Positions 48,753 through 57,432 of a DNA stretch of 64,000 nt are shown here, one piece after another. The stretch spans positions 620,001 to 684,000 of the forward strand of contig NZ_JAAVIY010000001.1 in assembly GCF_014748335.1 (NCBI RefSeq), given 5' to 3'. The first letter of the stretch is position 1. Every line of letters begins with the position of its first letter. The notes beneath the pieces are model-generated. The model saw only the letters and a list, made by a program, of their open reading frames with translations. It had not been told where the DNA came from and did no database searches. This DNA is from Flavobacterium selenitireducens (GTDB taxonomy: Bacteria; Bacteroidota; Bacteroidia; Flavobacteriales; Flavobacteriaceae). The position numbers and the translations under genes were made by a program.

Positions 48753-49747
48753 CAGCGAATCAGTTCGAGCCTCGACAATTCTTCGGTAATTTGCGCCACC
48801 TGATCGTCAGTCAGCGATTGGTCGACGGCTTTCGCGTTCTGGACGGCCTGCTGCTCGTTTCGGGCACCGGCAAGTGCTATTGTAATGCCGGGCTGTTCTA
48901 GCGTCCAGAGCAAAACAAGTTGACCGATCGAAAGGTTTTTCTCGTCGGCTATGGGTTTTATTTTTTGCAGGAACTCGTTGGTGCGCCTGATGTTTTCATC
49001 TTTGAATTGCCACAAGTCCTTGCGATGGTCGCCCTCCGAAAAGGACTGGCCAGGCTTCATTTTTCCCGTCAGCAAACCGCGGTCCATCGGGCTGTAAGCG
49101 AGGATTCCTTTGTGATGTTCGATGCAATACGGAATCATTTCTTTTTCGATATCGCGTCTCAACATTGAATACGGAACCTGATTGGAAGCAAGCGCAACAT
49201 ATTTTTCGGCTTCGGCCATTTGAGCAGTGTTGTAATTGCAGACGCCCGCATAGCGCACTTTCCCATCGCGCATGAGTTGGTCTACGGCCTTAAAGGTTTC
49301 CTCAATCGGCGTTGTGGAATCCGGCCAATGGATTTGATACAGATCGATATAATCGGTCCGCAGGCGGCGCAAACTGTCTTCGCATTCCTTGATTACGCTT
49401 TCGGCACCCGCAAATTTGTAAATGTCGATATCCTTGCCAAGGTTGTTCTGGCTTTTCATCGCAAAGTCGCCTTTTGCCAAATCCCAACGCATCCCGAACT
49501 TGGTAAGTATGTGTACCTGGTCGCGCGGAATGCCCATCAATGCTTCCCCTACGATCTGTTCACTCGCTCCCTGGCCGTAAATCGGGGCCGTGTCGATGGC
49601 GTTGACACCCTGGTCGAATGCAGCCTCAATCGCGCGGATAGCGTCATTCGACTCGTTCCCGCCCCACATCCAGCCTCCGGCCGCCCAGGCACCAAATGCG
49701 ATCGTGGAGAGATGGAGATCTGTTTGTCCTAGTTTCCTGTATTTCAT
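48752..49747 (-). CDS. aldo/keto reductase
   Basis: 331 residues, TIM-barrel NADPH-dependent oxidoreductase. Conserved features are IDTAPIYGQGASEQIVGEAL (catalytic Asp/Tyr), TKFGM, the catalytic-His segment YIDLYQIHWPD, and the C-terminal cofactor loop IALAGARNEQQ. The long-chain YajO/Tas-like subgroup reduces small aldehydes and ketones. It overlaps the small membrane-protein gene downstream by 4 bp. Confidence 0.9.
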   Translation of the reverse strand: MKYRKLGQTDLHLSTIAFGAWAAGGWMWGGNESNDAIRAIEAAFDQGVNAIDTAPIYGQGASEQIVGEALMGIPRDQVHILTKFGMRWDLAKGDFAMKSQNNLGKDIDIYKFAGAESVIKECEDSLRRLRTDYIDLYQIHWPDSTTPIEETFKAVDQLMRDGKVRYAGVCNYNTAQMAEAEKYVALASNQVPYSMLRRDIEKEMIPYCIEHHKGILAYSPMDRGLLTGKMKPGQSFSEGDHRKDLWQFKDENIRRTNEFLQKIKPIADEKNLSIGQLVLLWTLEQPGITIALAGARNEQQAVQNAKAVDQSLTDDQVAQITEELSRLELIR

Positions 49748-49854
49748 TTTTTACGTTTTCGTATTTGTTGATTACATGCCTTTTCACTTCGGCTAAAGTT
49801 TCGGACTGCTGTTCATTACTAATGCTTGATTCTTAATTCTACGATACGGTTCCG

Positions 49855-49940
49855 CGTGAGGGATTGCGCCATTGTTTGAGCTCTTTGCGCAGTGTAGCGC
49901 AGCAAAAGCGAGTGGCAAAAGCCCGACGGCGGCGACAGTA
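49855..49940. repeat. probable dispersed intergenic repeat
   Basis: CGTGAGGGATTGCGCCATTG, TTTGAGCTCTTTGCGCAGTG, CAAAAGCGAGTGGCAAAAGC: a block of non-coding text in the aldo/keto reductase - DoxX gap. Its CGTGAGGGAT resembles the reverse complement of ATCCCTAACGC at 48441-48451, so it may belong to the same family. The rest of the gap (49748-49980) shows nothing else. Confidence 0.45.
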
Positions 49941-49980
49941 TTCGTATCATGGCTTGATGTGGATCCGCCGTCACGCCCCA

Positions 49981-50391
49981 TCAATAATCGGTGGATTGCT
50001 GCCGCAACTTGTCAAGGGCGACCGAATTATAGGGAACGAGCCACAACAGGACGGCAAAATACGCTGCGTGAAACAATTGGCCGGTGATGGCGCCCCAATC
50101 TTCGATGGTCGTGGATCCGAAAACCAAAAGCGACATCGTCATGATGCCTGCAAAAAGTGCCTGTCTCGTAAAGAGCCCGGCCAGGACAAGCAGCCCGATC
50201 AAAAGTTCCGCTATTGGTAAAACGTAGGCGAACGGCCTGACGATTTCGGCGGGCAGCATGGAATTTTCCATCGCCGAGACCATCCAACCGGCAAAATCCT
50301 CCATTTTGGGCAAGCGCACCAGGCCATGCCCGAAAAACGAAAACCCGATTGGCAGCCGGGCGGCAAAATAGGCGTAATTGTAGTGTGTCAT
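49981..50391 (-). CDS. DoxX-family membrane protein
   Basis: 136 residues, four membrane helices. RLPIGFSFFGHGLVRLPK near the N-terminus, PIAELLIGLLVLAGLFTRQAL in the middle and the C-terminal amphipathic end fit the DoxX/DoxD quinol-oxidase-subunit-like family, whose members act in membrane redox or stress functions. The ORF is open to 50469; the ATG at 50391 gives MTHYNYAYFAARL, the likely start. Confidence 0.85.
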   Translation of the reverse strand: MTHYNYAYFAARLPIGFSFFGHGLVRLPKMEDFAGWMVSAMENSMLPAEIVRPFAYVLPIAELLIGLLVLAGLFTRQALFAGIMTMSLLVFGSTTIEDWGAITGQLFHAAYFAVLLWLVPYNSVALDKLRQQSTDY

Positions 50392-50539
50392 CGCGATTTG
50401 ATTTGTCACTAATTTACACAATAACGGCCTTACTTTTTTTGGCGTACTACTTTTTAACGGCGGCATCAACTTGCAAAAGGACGTTCGCGCGCAGTCGTTT
50501 GCCCTGAATTGGTTACATTTAAGTATCTAATCGTATATC

Positions 50540-51940
50540 ATGAAATCAAGCGTCCTGCTCATTTTTGGATTAATTTTGGCCATGTTGCTTTGCAATTGCG
50601 ACGGGTCGGGTAAAAAATTGGATGGAGATTCGACAAAATATAAACCCGTCGAATACGTCAAGGTCAACCATCCGGATTGGGCAAAGGCCGCGACGATTTA
50701 CGAAGTCAATATCCGACAATACACCAAAGAAGGCACCTTCCGGGCGTTCGAATCTCATTTGGCGCGCCTGAAAGACATGGGCGTAGACATCATCTGGCTT
50801 ATGCCGATCCACCCGATTGGTGTCGAAAAGCGCAAGGGAACCCTCGGGAGCGAATATTCCGTCAAGGATTATTTTGGCGTGAACCCGGAGTTCGGTAGCC
50901 AAGCCGATTTCAGGCACCTGATCCAAAAGATACACGAGATGGACATGTACGTCATCATCGATTGGGTCGGAAACCATTCCGCCTGGGACAATCCGTTGGC
51001 CAAACAGCATCCGGATTGGTATTCCAAAACGCCCGAGGGCCATTTCCAGCCGACGCCCTGGTACGATTGGGACGACGTCATCGATTTCGACTATGACAAT
51101 CCCGAACTCCGCCAATACATGACCGAAGCGCTCGTTTACTGGGTCAGGGATTTCGACATCGACGGCTACCGTTGCGATACCGCGGGCTTTATCCCGACGG
51201 ATTTCTGGAACAATGCCAGAGCGGAACTCGATGCGGTCAAACCTGTTTTCATGCTTGGGGAATGGGAATCGCGCGATCTGCACGAATATGCCTTTGATGC
51301 CACCTATTCCTGGTCGCTTTGGAATGCGATGACAGCCGTGACACGCGATGGGAAGGGCATCGGACAACTCGTGGAATATCTCGCACACGACGAAAGCACG
51401 TTTCCTAGAGACGGCTACCGTATGTTGTTTACCGACAATCACGACAAGAATTCCTGGGAAGGCAACCAAATAAAAAACTTCGGACCGGCGCTAAAAGCTT
51501 CCATGGTCTTGTGCGGGACCATCAACGGTATGCCATTGTGTTACGGCGGACAGGAAGCCGGGCTCGACCGCTCGCTGAAATTTTTCGACAAAGACGAAAT
51601 CGATTGGTCAAATTTGGCCTATGCCCCGCTCTACAAGGCGCTTTTCGACCTTAAGCACGACAACAGGGCGCTTTGGAACGGCAACCACGGCGGGCGCATG
51701 ATTCGGCTATACAACGATAAGCTGGACAAGGTCATTTCTTTTTCGCGCACGAAAGACGGCAACCGCGTGGTCTCGATCGTGAATTACAGCGCAGAAAAGG
51801 TGTCGGTACGGCTGGATACGAAATATCTCAAAGGCACTTATCGCGAAGTATTTTCCGACAAGCAAATCGTATTTACCGGAAGCGACGCACTCGATCTTAA
51901 GCCCTGGGGCTATCTCGTGCTGACAACTTCGACCAACTAA
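50540..51940 (+). CDS. GH13 alpha-amylase-family lipoprotein
   Basis: 466 residues. Lipoprotein signal peptide (LILAMLLCNC), then a (beta/alpha)8 GH13 catalytic domain and a C-terminal beta domain. Conserved regions: I YVIIDWVGNHS, II DIDGYRCDTAGF with nucleophile Asp213, III FMLGEWE with acid/base Glu241, IV LFTDNHDK with Asp302. It hydrolyses alpha-1,4-glucans at the cell envelope. The GH97 enzyme encoded 1.5 kb away would cleave resulting oligosaccharides, although the two are not in one operon. The SnoaL-like gene follows after 9 bp. Confidence 0.9.
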   Translation: MKSSVLLIFGLILAMLLCNCDGSGKKLDGDSTKYKPVEYVKVNHPDWAKAATIYEVNIRQYTKEGTFRAFESHLARLKDMGVDIIWLMPIHPIGVEKRKGTLGSEYSVKDYFGVNPEFGSQADFRHLIQKIHEMDMYVIIDWVGNHSAWDNPLAKQHPDWYSKTPEGHFQPTPWYDWDDVIDFDYDNPELRQYMTEALVYWVRDFDIDGYRCDTAGFIPTDFWNNARAELDAVKPVFMLGEWESRDLHEYAFDATYSWSLWNAMTAVTRDGKGIGQLVEYLAHDESTFPRDGYRMLFTDNHDKNSWEGNQIKNFGPALKASMVLCGTINGMPLCYGGQEAGLDRSLKFFDKDEIDWSNLAYAPLYKALFDLKHDNRALWNGNHGGRMIRLYNDKLDKVISFSRTKDGNRVVSIVNYSAEKVSVRLDTKYLKGTYREVFSDKQIVFTGSDALDLKPWGYLVLTTSTN

Positions 51941-51949
51941 ACATAAACC

Positions 51950-52291
51950 ATGGATAATAAATCGATATTGGAAAAGGCCAACGCCGCGATCGAAAAAGGC
52001 GATTACGAAGGATTCCTGGCATTTTGCACAGCAGACACGACGTGGGAATTCATTGGCGATAAGACGCTCACTGGAAAAGAAGCCGTGCGAGAGTGGATGG
52101 CATCCGAATACCTCGAGCCACCTCGGTTCGCAGTCGAAAACATGATCGCCGCAAACGAATTCGTCACGGCAATCGGGACCATCTCGTTGACGGACAGCGA
52201 TGGAAAGTCGACAAATTACTCTTATTGCGATGTCTGGCTTTTCCGCGATGGAAAAATGGCGCAACTCAAGGCGTTCGTCATCGCAATTTAA
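51950..52291 (+). CDS. SnoaL/NTF2-like protein
   Basis: 113 residues with the cone-shaped NTF2 fold pattern: KANAAIEKGDYEGFLAFC, a substrate-pocket TWEFIGDKTLTGKEAVREW, and C-terminal strands ending DVWLFRDGKMAQLKAFV. Members are isomerases, hydrolases or binding proteins; function not assignable. It is probably cotranscribed with the amylase. The TAA stop overlaps the opposing stop in TTAA. Confidence 0.82.
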   Translation: MDNKSILEKANAAIEKGDYEGFLAFCTADTTWEFIGDKTLTGKEAVREWMASEYLEPPRFAVENMIAANEFVTAIGTISLTDSDGKSTNYSYCDVWLFRDGKMAQLKAFVIAI

Positions 52292-53415
52292 ATCGTTTTC
52301 AATGCCTCGATCAAAACGTCTATATCCGCTTTTGAATTGTAATGGCTGAATGAAATACGCAACGACGGTTTTCGGATGTCTTCGTCTGCCAGCATCTCGG
52401 CCAAAACGTGAGAAGGTTTGGCGCTTCCGGATTGACAGGCGCTTCCGCGGGAGAGCGCGATGCCTCTCATGTCGAGGTTGAAAAGGATCATCAGCGCCTT
52501 TTGCTCCTCCATCGGAAGACAGACGTTGAGAATGTTGTAAAAACCGTTTTCGGCGCTACCGTTCACTTTAATTTCCCCGAAAGCTTTCGTCAATGACGTT
52601 ACCGCATAGGCTTTCAAACCAGCGATATAACTTCGTTCATCTGACAAATTACTGTAAGAGAGCTCAAGCGCTTTGGCCATTCCCGCGATATTGTGGACAC
52701 CTTCGGTTCCGGGTCGGATTCCCTTCTCCTGCTCGCCTCCGAACATCATCGGATTCACGATCAATCCTTTGCGGATGTACGCAAAACCGATCCCTTTCGG
52801 GCCGTGAAACTTGTGGGCACTTGCCACGGCGAAATCGATCGGGAGTTGCTTGAGATCGAACTCCGCCTTGCCAATCGACTGGACGGTATCGGAATGAAAA
52901 TAGGCATTGTATTGCCTGCACAGATTGCCCACTTTGACCAAGTCGAGAACCGTTCCGACTTCGTTGTTGACGTGCATCAACGTGACAAGCGTGGGTACGT
53001 TTTCGGCAAGCAGCGCCTCAAGTTGGGAAAGGTCCACTTCTCCGTTATTGGCGATATTGAGGAATTGCACGTCAATCGAAAATTCGCGGCCGAGGTGCTC
53101 AACGGTTTCCAACACGGCGTGGTGCTCGATTTTGGTGGTGATGATGCGCTCTACCTTAAAGTCGGAAATCGCGCTTTTGATGATCCAGTTGTTGGCTTCG
53201 GTCGCGCCCGATGTAAATACGATCTCCTGGGCCAGACAACCCAAATTGGAAGCGATCGACTTTCTTGCCGTTTCGATCACACCCTTGGCATGTCGCCCGA
53301 AACTATGGGTCGACGAAGGATTGCCGAAGTCTTCGGAAAGTACTTTTGCGATTTCGGCGACGACTTCCGGTCGTAGTTGTGTCGTGGCCGCGTTGTCTAG
53401 ATAAACGGTATTCAT
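52288..53415 (-). CDS. cysteine desulfurase (NifS/IscS family)
   Basis: 375 residues. PLP enzyme releasing sulfur from L-cysteine for Fe-S clusters and tRNA thiolation. The PLP lysine is Lys202 in ASAHKFHGPKGIGF, with the imidazole-stacking His in IEHHAVLE, and the persulfide cysteine is Cys327 in SRGSACQSG. The active-site loop is the longer group-I (IscS/NifS) type. It follows the GH97 gene by 25 bp on the same strand, so it may be cotranscribed with it, an unusual pairing. Confidence 0.92.
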   Translation of the reverse strand: MNTVYLDNAATTQLRPEVVAEIAKVLSEDFGNPSSTHSFGRHAKGVIETARKSIASNLGCLAQEIVFTSGATEANNWIIKSAISDFKVERIITTKIEHHAVLETVEHLGREFSIDVQFLNIANNGEVDLSQLEALLAENVPTLVTLMHVNNEVGTVLDLVKVGNLCRQYNAYFHSDTVQSIGKAEFDLKQLPIDFAVASAHKFHGPKGIGFAYIRKGLIVNPMMFGGEQEKGIRPGTEGVHNIAGMAKALELSYSNLSDERSYIAGLKAYAVTSLTKAFGEIKVNGSAENGFYNILNVCLPMEEQKALMILFNLDMRGIALSRGSACQSGSAKPSHVLAEMLADEDIRKPSLRISFSHYNSKADIDVLIEALKTI

Positions 53416-53440
53416 TTGATTTTTTTGGGTTGTGATGTCT

Positions 53441-55540
53441 TTATTTCAGAGGCAAAATGCTGATAGCCGTGCCGCCGCCGGGCGCCAGAGCGAGCTCGAT
53501 CTTCGATTTGGAACTTACTTCAATCGTACGGATGGCGTATGCTTTCGGGTTCTTTTGCCAGTCGGCGTCCTTCGCATCTTCGTAAATAACGGCCTTGTAT
53601 TTTTTGCCAGCCGGAAGAAATCCTAATGAGATCGTCGTCTTGCGTGCATTTTCATCGGTGATCGCACCCACGAACCAGGCGTCTTTCGCTTTGGCCTTGC
53701 GCGCCATCGTAAGGTAATCACCAGGTTCCGCTTCGAGTATTTTGGTGTCGTCCCAGTCTACGGCAACGTCCTTGATGAACTGGAAAGCGTCGGCATGCTT
53801 GTCGTAATTTTCCGGCAGGTCGGCCGCCATCTGGATTGGAGAATACATCGTGACGTACAACGCCAATTGTTTGGCCAACGTTGTCTGCACTTGTTCTTTC
53901 TTTGACGGTTCGTAAGCACTCATCCTGATCTCGAAAATCCCGGGCGTGTAATCCATCGGGCCACCGAGCAGGCGCGTGAACGGCAAAATCGTTTCGTGTG
54001 CCGGTGGATTTCCGTTTGACCAGGCGTTGAACTCGTTCCCGCGTGCTGCTTCGGCTGAGACGTAATTCGGCCAGGTTCTGTGGACACCCGTCGGACGTGA
54101 CGATTCGTGGGAATTCACCATGATTTTCTTTTCGGCGGCACGCTGTACGACCCAATTGAAATGGTTCACCATAATTTGGCCGTCGTGCCATTCACCTCTT
54201 GGGATGATGCGTCCGACATATCCGGATTTCACGGCGTTGTAACCGTATTTTTTCATATGGTCGAACGCGCGGTCAAGCCTTCTTTCGTAATTCGAAACCG
54301 AACCTGAAGTCTCGTGGTGCATGATCAATTGTATGTTTTTGCTTTTGGCGTAAGCGGTAACTTCTGAAATATTGAAATCCGGGTAAGGCGTCACGAAGTC
54401 GAAAACTTCTTCCTTCCAGTTGCCGAACCAATCTTCCCAACCGACGTTCCATCCTTCGATAAGCACGCCATCGAAACCGTGTTTGGCGGCAAAATCGATA
54501 TAGGTTTTGGCGTTCTCCGTAGTGGCTCCGTGTTTTCCCGTCGGAATCAGGACGCCCGGTTGCGCGTTCTGTGCATTTTGCGACCCGGCGTAATCCCACG
54601 TCGATTTCCCGACGTGCATTTCCCACCAGATGCCCACGTATTTCATCGGTTTGATCCAGTTCGTGTCGTCAATTTTGGAAGGATCGTTGAGGTTCAGGAT
54701 CAGGCGGGATCCGACGATATCGCGGGCGTCGTCCGAAACCATGACGGTTCGCCAAGGCAACTTGCAAGGCGTCTCGAGATACGCGAGATCGCCGATCGCA
54801 TTGGGCGCGAGATCGGCCCGGAACGTAAACGTCTTCGGATTCAGGTTCAGGTGCATCACCGGATAGTTCACGACGGCAGCCTCGAAAATATTGAGGTAAA
54901 GATCGTCGTTGGTTTTCATCATAAGCGGCGATTGCACACGCGTGGCTTCCATCGGGCCTTTAAATCCTATACCATTGCTGATTTGGGACTGGTCGCCGTT
55001 GATTTGCGAAAGCGCCGATTCCGTATACACATATTCCTGGCTGTCGAAATCGCCCGGAATCCAAAATGCCTTGTGATCGCCGGTCAGGTTGAATTCGGTG
55101 ATTTCGCGTGTGACCTTGAAATATTTCCATCGGTATTGGTTCGGGAACTCATATCGGAACGCAAGACCTTCGTCGTAGAGGCGAAACACGATGTTCATCT
55201 TGCGCTCGGTCGTCGTTTGCAAGAGTTCGACCTTCAGTTCGTTATAGTGGTTGCGTATCGAGGATTGTTCGCCCAACACAGGCGACCAGGTTTCGTCTCC
55301 CGTGGCCACCTGTGTCCGGACGACTTTAAAATCGGCATCGAGCGTTTGCGGTTGCTCCAGCACGAGCCCGAGAAGGCTTTGCTCGATTATCGGACGCCCT
55401 TTGTATTCAAGCGTGTAGGCGGGTTTGCCATTGTCCACGAGCTTGAATTCGGCTTTGAGTTCTTTAGAAGGAGACATCAACAGTTGTGCGGATGCCGCCA
55501 TCGGACTCAACGCAAGGGAAAGGAAAATCAATTTTTTCAT
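53441..55540 (-). CDS. GH97 alpha-glucosidase/galactosidase (SusB-like)
   Basis: 699 residues. Signal peptide (LIFLSLALSPMAASAQ), N-terminal beta-sandwich (to about 280), a TIM barrel with EGWNVGWEDWFGNWKEEVFD and MHHETSGSV, and a C-terminal all-beta domain. The family includes inverting (Glu base) and retaining (Asp nucleophile) members. The Glu-rich stretch around HETSG and NSHESSRPTG suggests the inverting alpha-glucosidase type, by eye only. Periplasmic starch/malto-oligosaccharide degradation. The frame is open to 55570, but 55540 starts the signal peptide. Confidence 0.9.
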   Translation of the reverse strand: MKKLIFLSLALSPMAASAQLLMSPSKELKAEFKLVDNGKPAYTLEYKGRPIIEQSLLGLVLEQPQTLDADFKVVRTQVATGDETWSPVLGEQSSIRNHYNELKVELLQTTTERKMNIVFRLYDEGLAFRYEFPNQYRWKYFKVTREITEFNLTGDHKAFWIPGDFDSQEYVYTESALSQINGDQSQISNGIGFKGPMEATRVQSPLMMKTNDDLYLNIFEAAVVNYPVMHLNLNPKTFTFRADLAPNAIGDLAYLETPCKLPWRTVMVSDDARDIVGSRLILNLNDPSKIDDTNWIKPMKYVGIWWEMHVGKSTWDYAGSQNAQNAQPGVLIPTGKHGATTENAKTYIDFAAKHGFDGVLIEGWNVGWEDWFGNWKEEVFDFVTPYPDFNISEVTAYAKSKNIQLIMHHETSGSVSNYERRLDRAFDHMKKYGYNAVKSGYVGRIIPRGEWHDGQIMVNHFNWVVQRAAEKKIMVNSHESSRPTGVHRTWPNYVSAEAARGNEFNAWSNGNPPAHETILPFTRLLGGPMDYTPGIFEIRMSAYEPSKKEQVQTTLAKQLALYVTMYSPIQMAADLPENYDKHADAFQFIKDVAVDWDDTKILEAEPGDYLTMARKAKAKDAWFVGAITDENARKTTISLGFLPAGKKYKAVIYEDAKDADWQKNPKAYAIRTIEVSSKSKIELALAPGGGTAISILPLK

Positions 55541-55637
55541 CGGATGTTCGAAGGTTTGGAAGGAGAGCAAAGATACTAATATCGGTTAAAATTGTTCTAA
55601 TAGCGAATGCCTTCGGTAACGGCTATCGAAAAACGTT

Positions 55638-55645
55638 TATTTTTG
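55638..55645 (+). promoter_or_regulatory. -7 box of the lipoprotein gene
   Basis: TATTTTTG (TAnnTTTG), 15 bases before the ATG at 55661. Confidence 0.5.
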
Positions 55646-55660
55646 CCCAAAATAATTGTC

Positions 55661-56656
55661 ATGAAAAAAATCATTGCGACCCTGTTTTTCGTTTTTGCCC
55701 TTAGCGGATGTGACGACGGCGACCTGATATCCGAAGAAATCGACCTGGCCGATGCCGAGGTGGAAGCGTGTTCGGCCACCGAATCGGACATTCTCTACAA
55801 AATGACCGACAGGCAGGCGATGATTCTTGAACTCGTCAACCTCAATACCGTGCTGCCAGCCGTGCCGACGCTCGAAGGGAGCCCGAAAATCATTCTTATA
55901 GGAAACACGACCGCCAGGCTCGTTTACCGCGTGTACAACGGGGAACCTGTGGAGGCCAACATCTGCGCAAGCATACAACCGCCCACGCCAAGAGTGATCG
56001 AAGAATGGGAAGCCACAGCCGGAAACCTCGAAATTACCACCATCGCACTGAAGATTCCCAACACTACGCCGGGATTCCAGGGAGGCGAAAGGATCAATGA
56101 GCTGCGTCACGCAATCGTCGTGCGCAATGTAAGCTGGAGCACGCCGGCCAATCCTATCATCGACCCGATTGTGGAATTCGGCAATTACGACGTGGCATTC
56201 ACGGCCCCGGAGCTCAACGGCTACACCAATATCGCCAATGGGTGCGCCAATGGCATCCTGTTTAAAAAGAACGCCGCCACTGCCTTTGCAATCGATATCG
56301 ACCCGGCCCTGCTCGATACAACGGTTTTGAACACGCCAAAAGTGGGCCTGATTTCAGGAAACGCAAACACCGTAACTTTCCTGAGGTTCCCCGAAGGCAC
56401 CAATCTCAACTTGCTGACGAATGAAAATTTCTGCGCGCTGCTGTCGAGTTCCACACCAAGTCCGGCTCCGTCGGAAGTCTGGCTCGGGGAAGATGGCGTT
56501 GCCGGCGTCAGCGGGATTGTCGAAGTGACCACTACAACCGTCGGAGGCGTATTCACGCACGAAATCAGGCTCAAGAATGTGACCCTGACCGAAAACGACG
56601 GATCGCTTTCATTTAAGATTGCCGATGATTTGCTTTACGGCGAGTATGTTCCCTAA
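55661..56656 (+). CDS. hypothetical lipoprotein
   Basis: 331 residues. Signal peptide with lipobox ALSGC (Cys17), acidic linker, then a beta-rich body with several cysteines (EACSATESD, ANICASI, NGCANGILF, NENFCALL). It has no catalytic motif that I recognise; similar lipoproteins are widespread in flavobacteria. The ORF opens at 55607, but the ATG at 55661 follows the -7 box and starts the signal peptide. Its TAA abuts the opposing Smr gene stop. Confidence 0.8.
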   Translation: MKKIIATLFFVFALSGCDDGDLISEEIDLADAEVEACSATESDILYKMTDRQAMILELVNLNTVLPAVPTLEGSPKIILIGNTTARLVYRVYNGEPVEANICASIQPPTPRVIEEWEATAGNLEITTIALKIPNTTPGFQGGERINELRHAIVVRNVSWSTPANPIIDPIVEFGNYDVAFTAPELNGYTNIANGCANGILFKKNAATAFAIDIDPALLDTTVLNTPKVGLISGNANTVTFLRFPEGTNLNLLTNENFCALLSSSTPSPAPSEVWLGEDGVAGVSGIVEVTTTTVGGVFTHEIRLKNVTLTENDGSLSFKIADDLLYGEYVP

Positions 56657-57208
56657 TTAGGAATTCTGCCGAAAATACACCTCGGTCGCACCCTGCCCGT
56701 ACTTTTGAAAGCTTGCTTCGCGGAAGTCGATTCCGTCGTATCGCGCGAGCATGAAATCCAGCTCCGACTTCAGGATGCCTTCGCCGACGCCATGGATGAG
56801 GACGATCTTGGGAATGCGGTTCCTCATGGCAAAATCGAGGTGTCTTTTCGCCGTATCGAGTTGGATCGTGAGGATATCGAAATTGGTCAGGTGCTTGTGA
56901 TTTTTGACGAGCTTCTCGATATGAAGATCGAATTCAGGAGGCGGAATTTCCCCTTTGACCTTTTTTTTCGGACCCGACACATGACGTTTAGGTTCTTCCT
57001 TAGTCGATTTTACCTGATGTGGATTAAAACTTCCGATTTGATTGCGTAACTCTTTGGAATCGTTTACCTTAATCAACTCATTGACAAAATATGTCATCTG
57101 AAAACCGTCGGTCGTTTCAATCGTGACCCTGTCGTTTTGGACGCTGGAGACAATGCCTTCGAATGCATCGTCGAGCACCGCTACTCTATCCCCTATCTGA
57201 AGTTTCAT
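56657..57208 (-). CDS. Smr-domain protein
   Basis: 183 residues. An N-terminal small beta domain (MKLQIGDRVAVLDDAFEGIV, resembling DUF2027 in Bacteroidota) and a Lys-rich linker (about 65-90) precede a C-terminal Smr domain (about 92-182). That domain has FDLHIEKL, the KIVLIHGVGEGILKSEL loop and GATEVYF. Smr domains nick or bind branched DNA or RNA and occur in MutS2 and in stand-alone proteins acting on stalled ribosomes. Its first 23 bp overlap the end of the small membrane gene upstream. Confidence 0.88.
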   Translation of the reverse strand: MKLQIGDRVAVLDDAFEGIVSSVQNDRVTIETTDGFQMTYFVNELIKVNDSKELRNQIGSFNPHQVKSTKEEPKRHVSGPKKKVKGEIPPPEFDLHIEKLVKNHKHLTNFDILTIQLDTAKRHLDFAMRNRIPKIVLIHGVGEGILKSELDFMLARYDGIDFREASFQKYGQGATEVYFRQNS

Positions 57209-57380
57209 CGTGTTCGTCTTCGTTGTGTTTGGAAGGTATTTTGGAGCTGAGTTTCATGATGCCCAACATAAACGCTATGACGGCCAATGCCATCACAACG
57301 GGATTGGGATGCTCCTTGGATTGCTCGTAAAACGCCAGGGCAAGTCCCGCGACGATCACCATGTAAAACCAGTTTTTCAT
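57186..57380 (-). CDS. 64-aa membrane protein upstream of the Smr gene
   Basis: Starts MKNWFYMVIVAGLALAFYEQ; two short hydrophobic helices (about 5-17, 28-43) separated by KEHPNPVV, and a hydrophilic His/Glu/Asp-rich C-terminus (SKHNEDEHDETSD). The frame extends to 57395, but 57380 gives the better start. It overlaps the Smr gene by 23 bp in a different frame, so the two are coupled. Unknown family. Confidence 0.7.
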   Translation of the reverse strand: MKNWFYMVIVAGLALAFYEQSKEHPNPVVMALAVIAFMLGIMKLSSKIPSKHNEDEHDETSDRG

Positions 57381-57402
57381 TTTGCAAAAGGCCAAATGTA
57401 AA

Positions 57403-57426
57403 TAAAAAATCCGCCCGGAGGCGGAT
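57403..57426 (-). terminator. terminator of rocD
   Basis: ATCCGCC (57409-57415) and GGCGGAT (57420-57426) with loop CGGA; A-run on the plus strand gives Us in the minus-strand RNA. Confidence 0.85.
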
Positions 57427-57432
57427 CCAATT

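Noticed and set aside
48446..48808. Extension of lpd-region ORFs (plus strand, 47808-48446)
   Set aside because: Out-of-frame shadow of lpd running into the intergenic repeat.
50570..51469. 299-codon minus-strand ORF opposite the GH13 gene
   Set aside because: Same antisense artefact; the GH13 catalytic regions are intact on the plus strand.
54479..55579. 366-codon plus-strand ORF opposite the GH97 gene
   Set aside because: Composition rich in Arg/His/Val typical of antisense frames in GC-richer genes; GH97 motifs are clear on the other strand.
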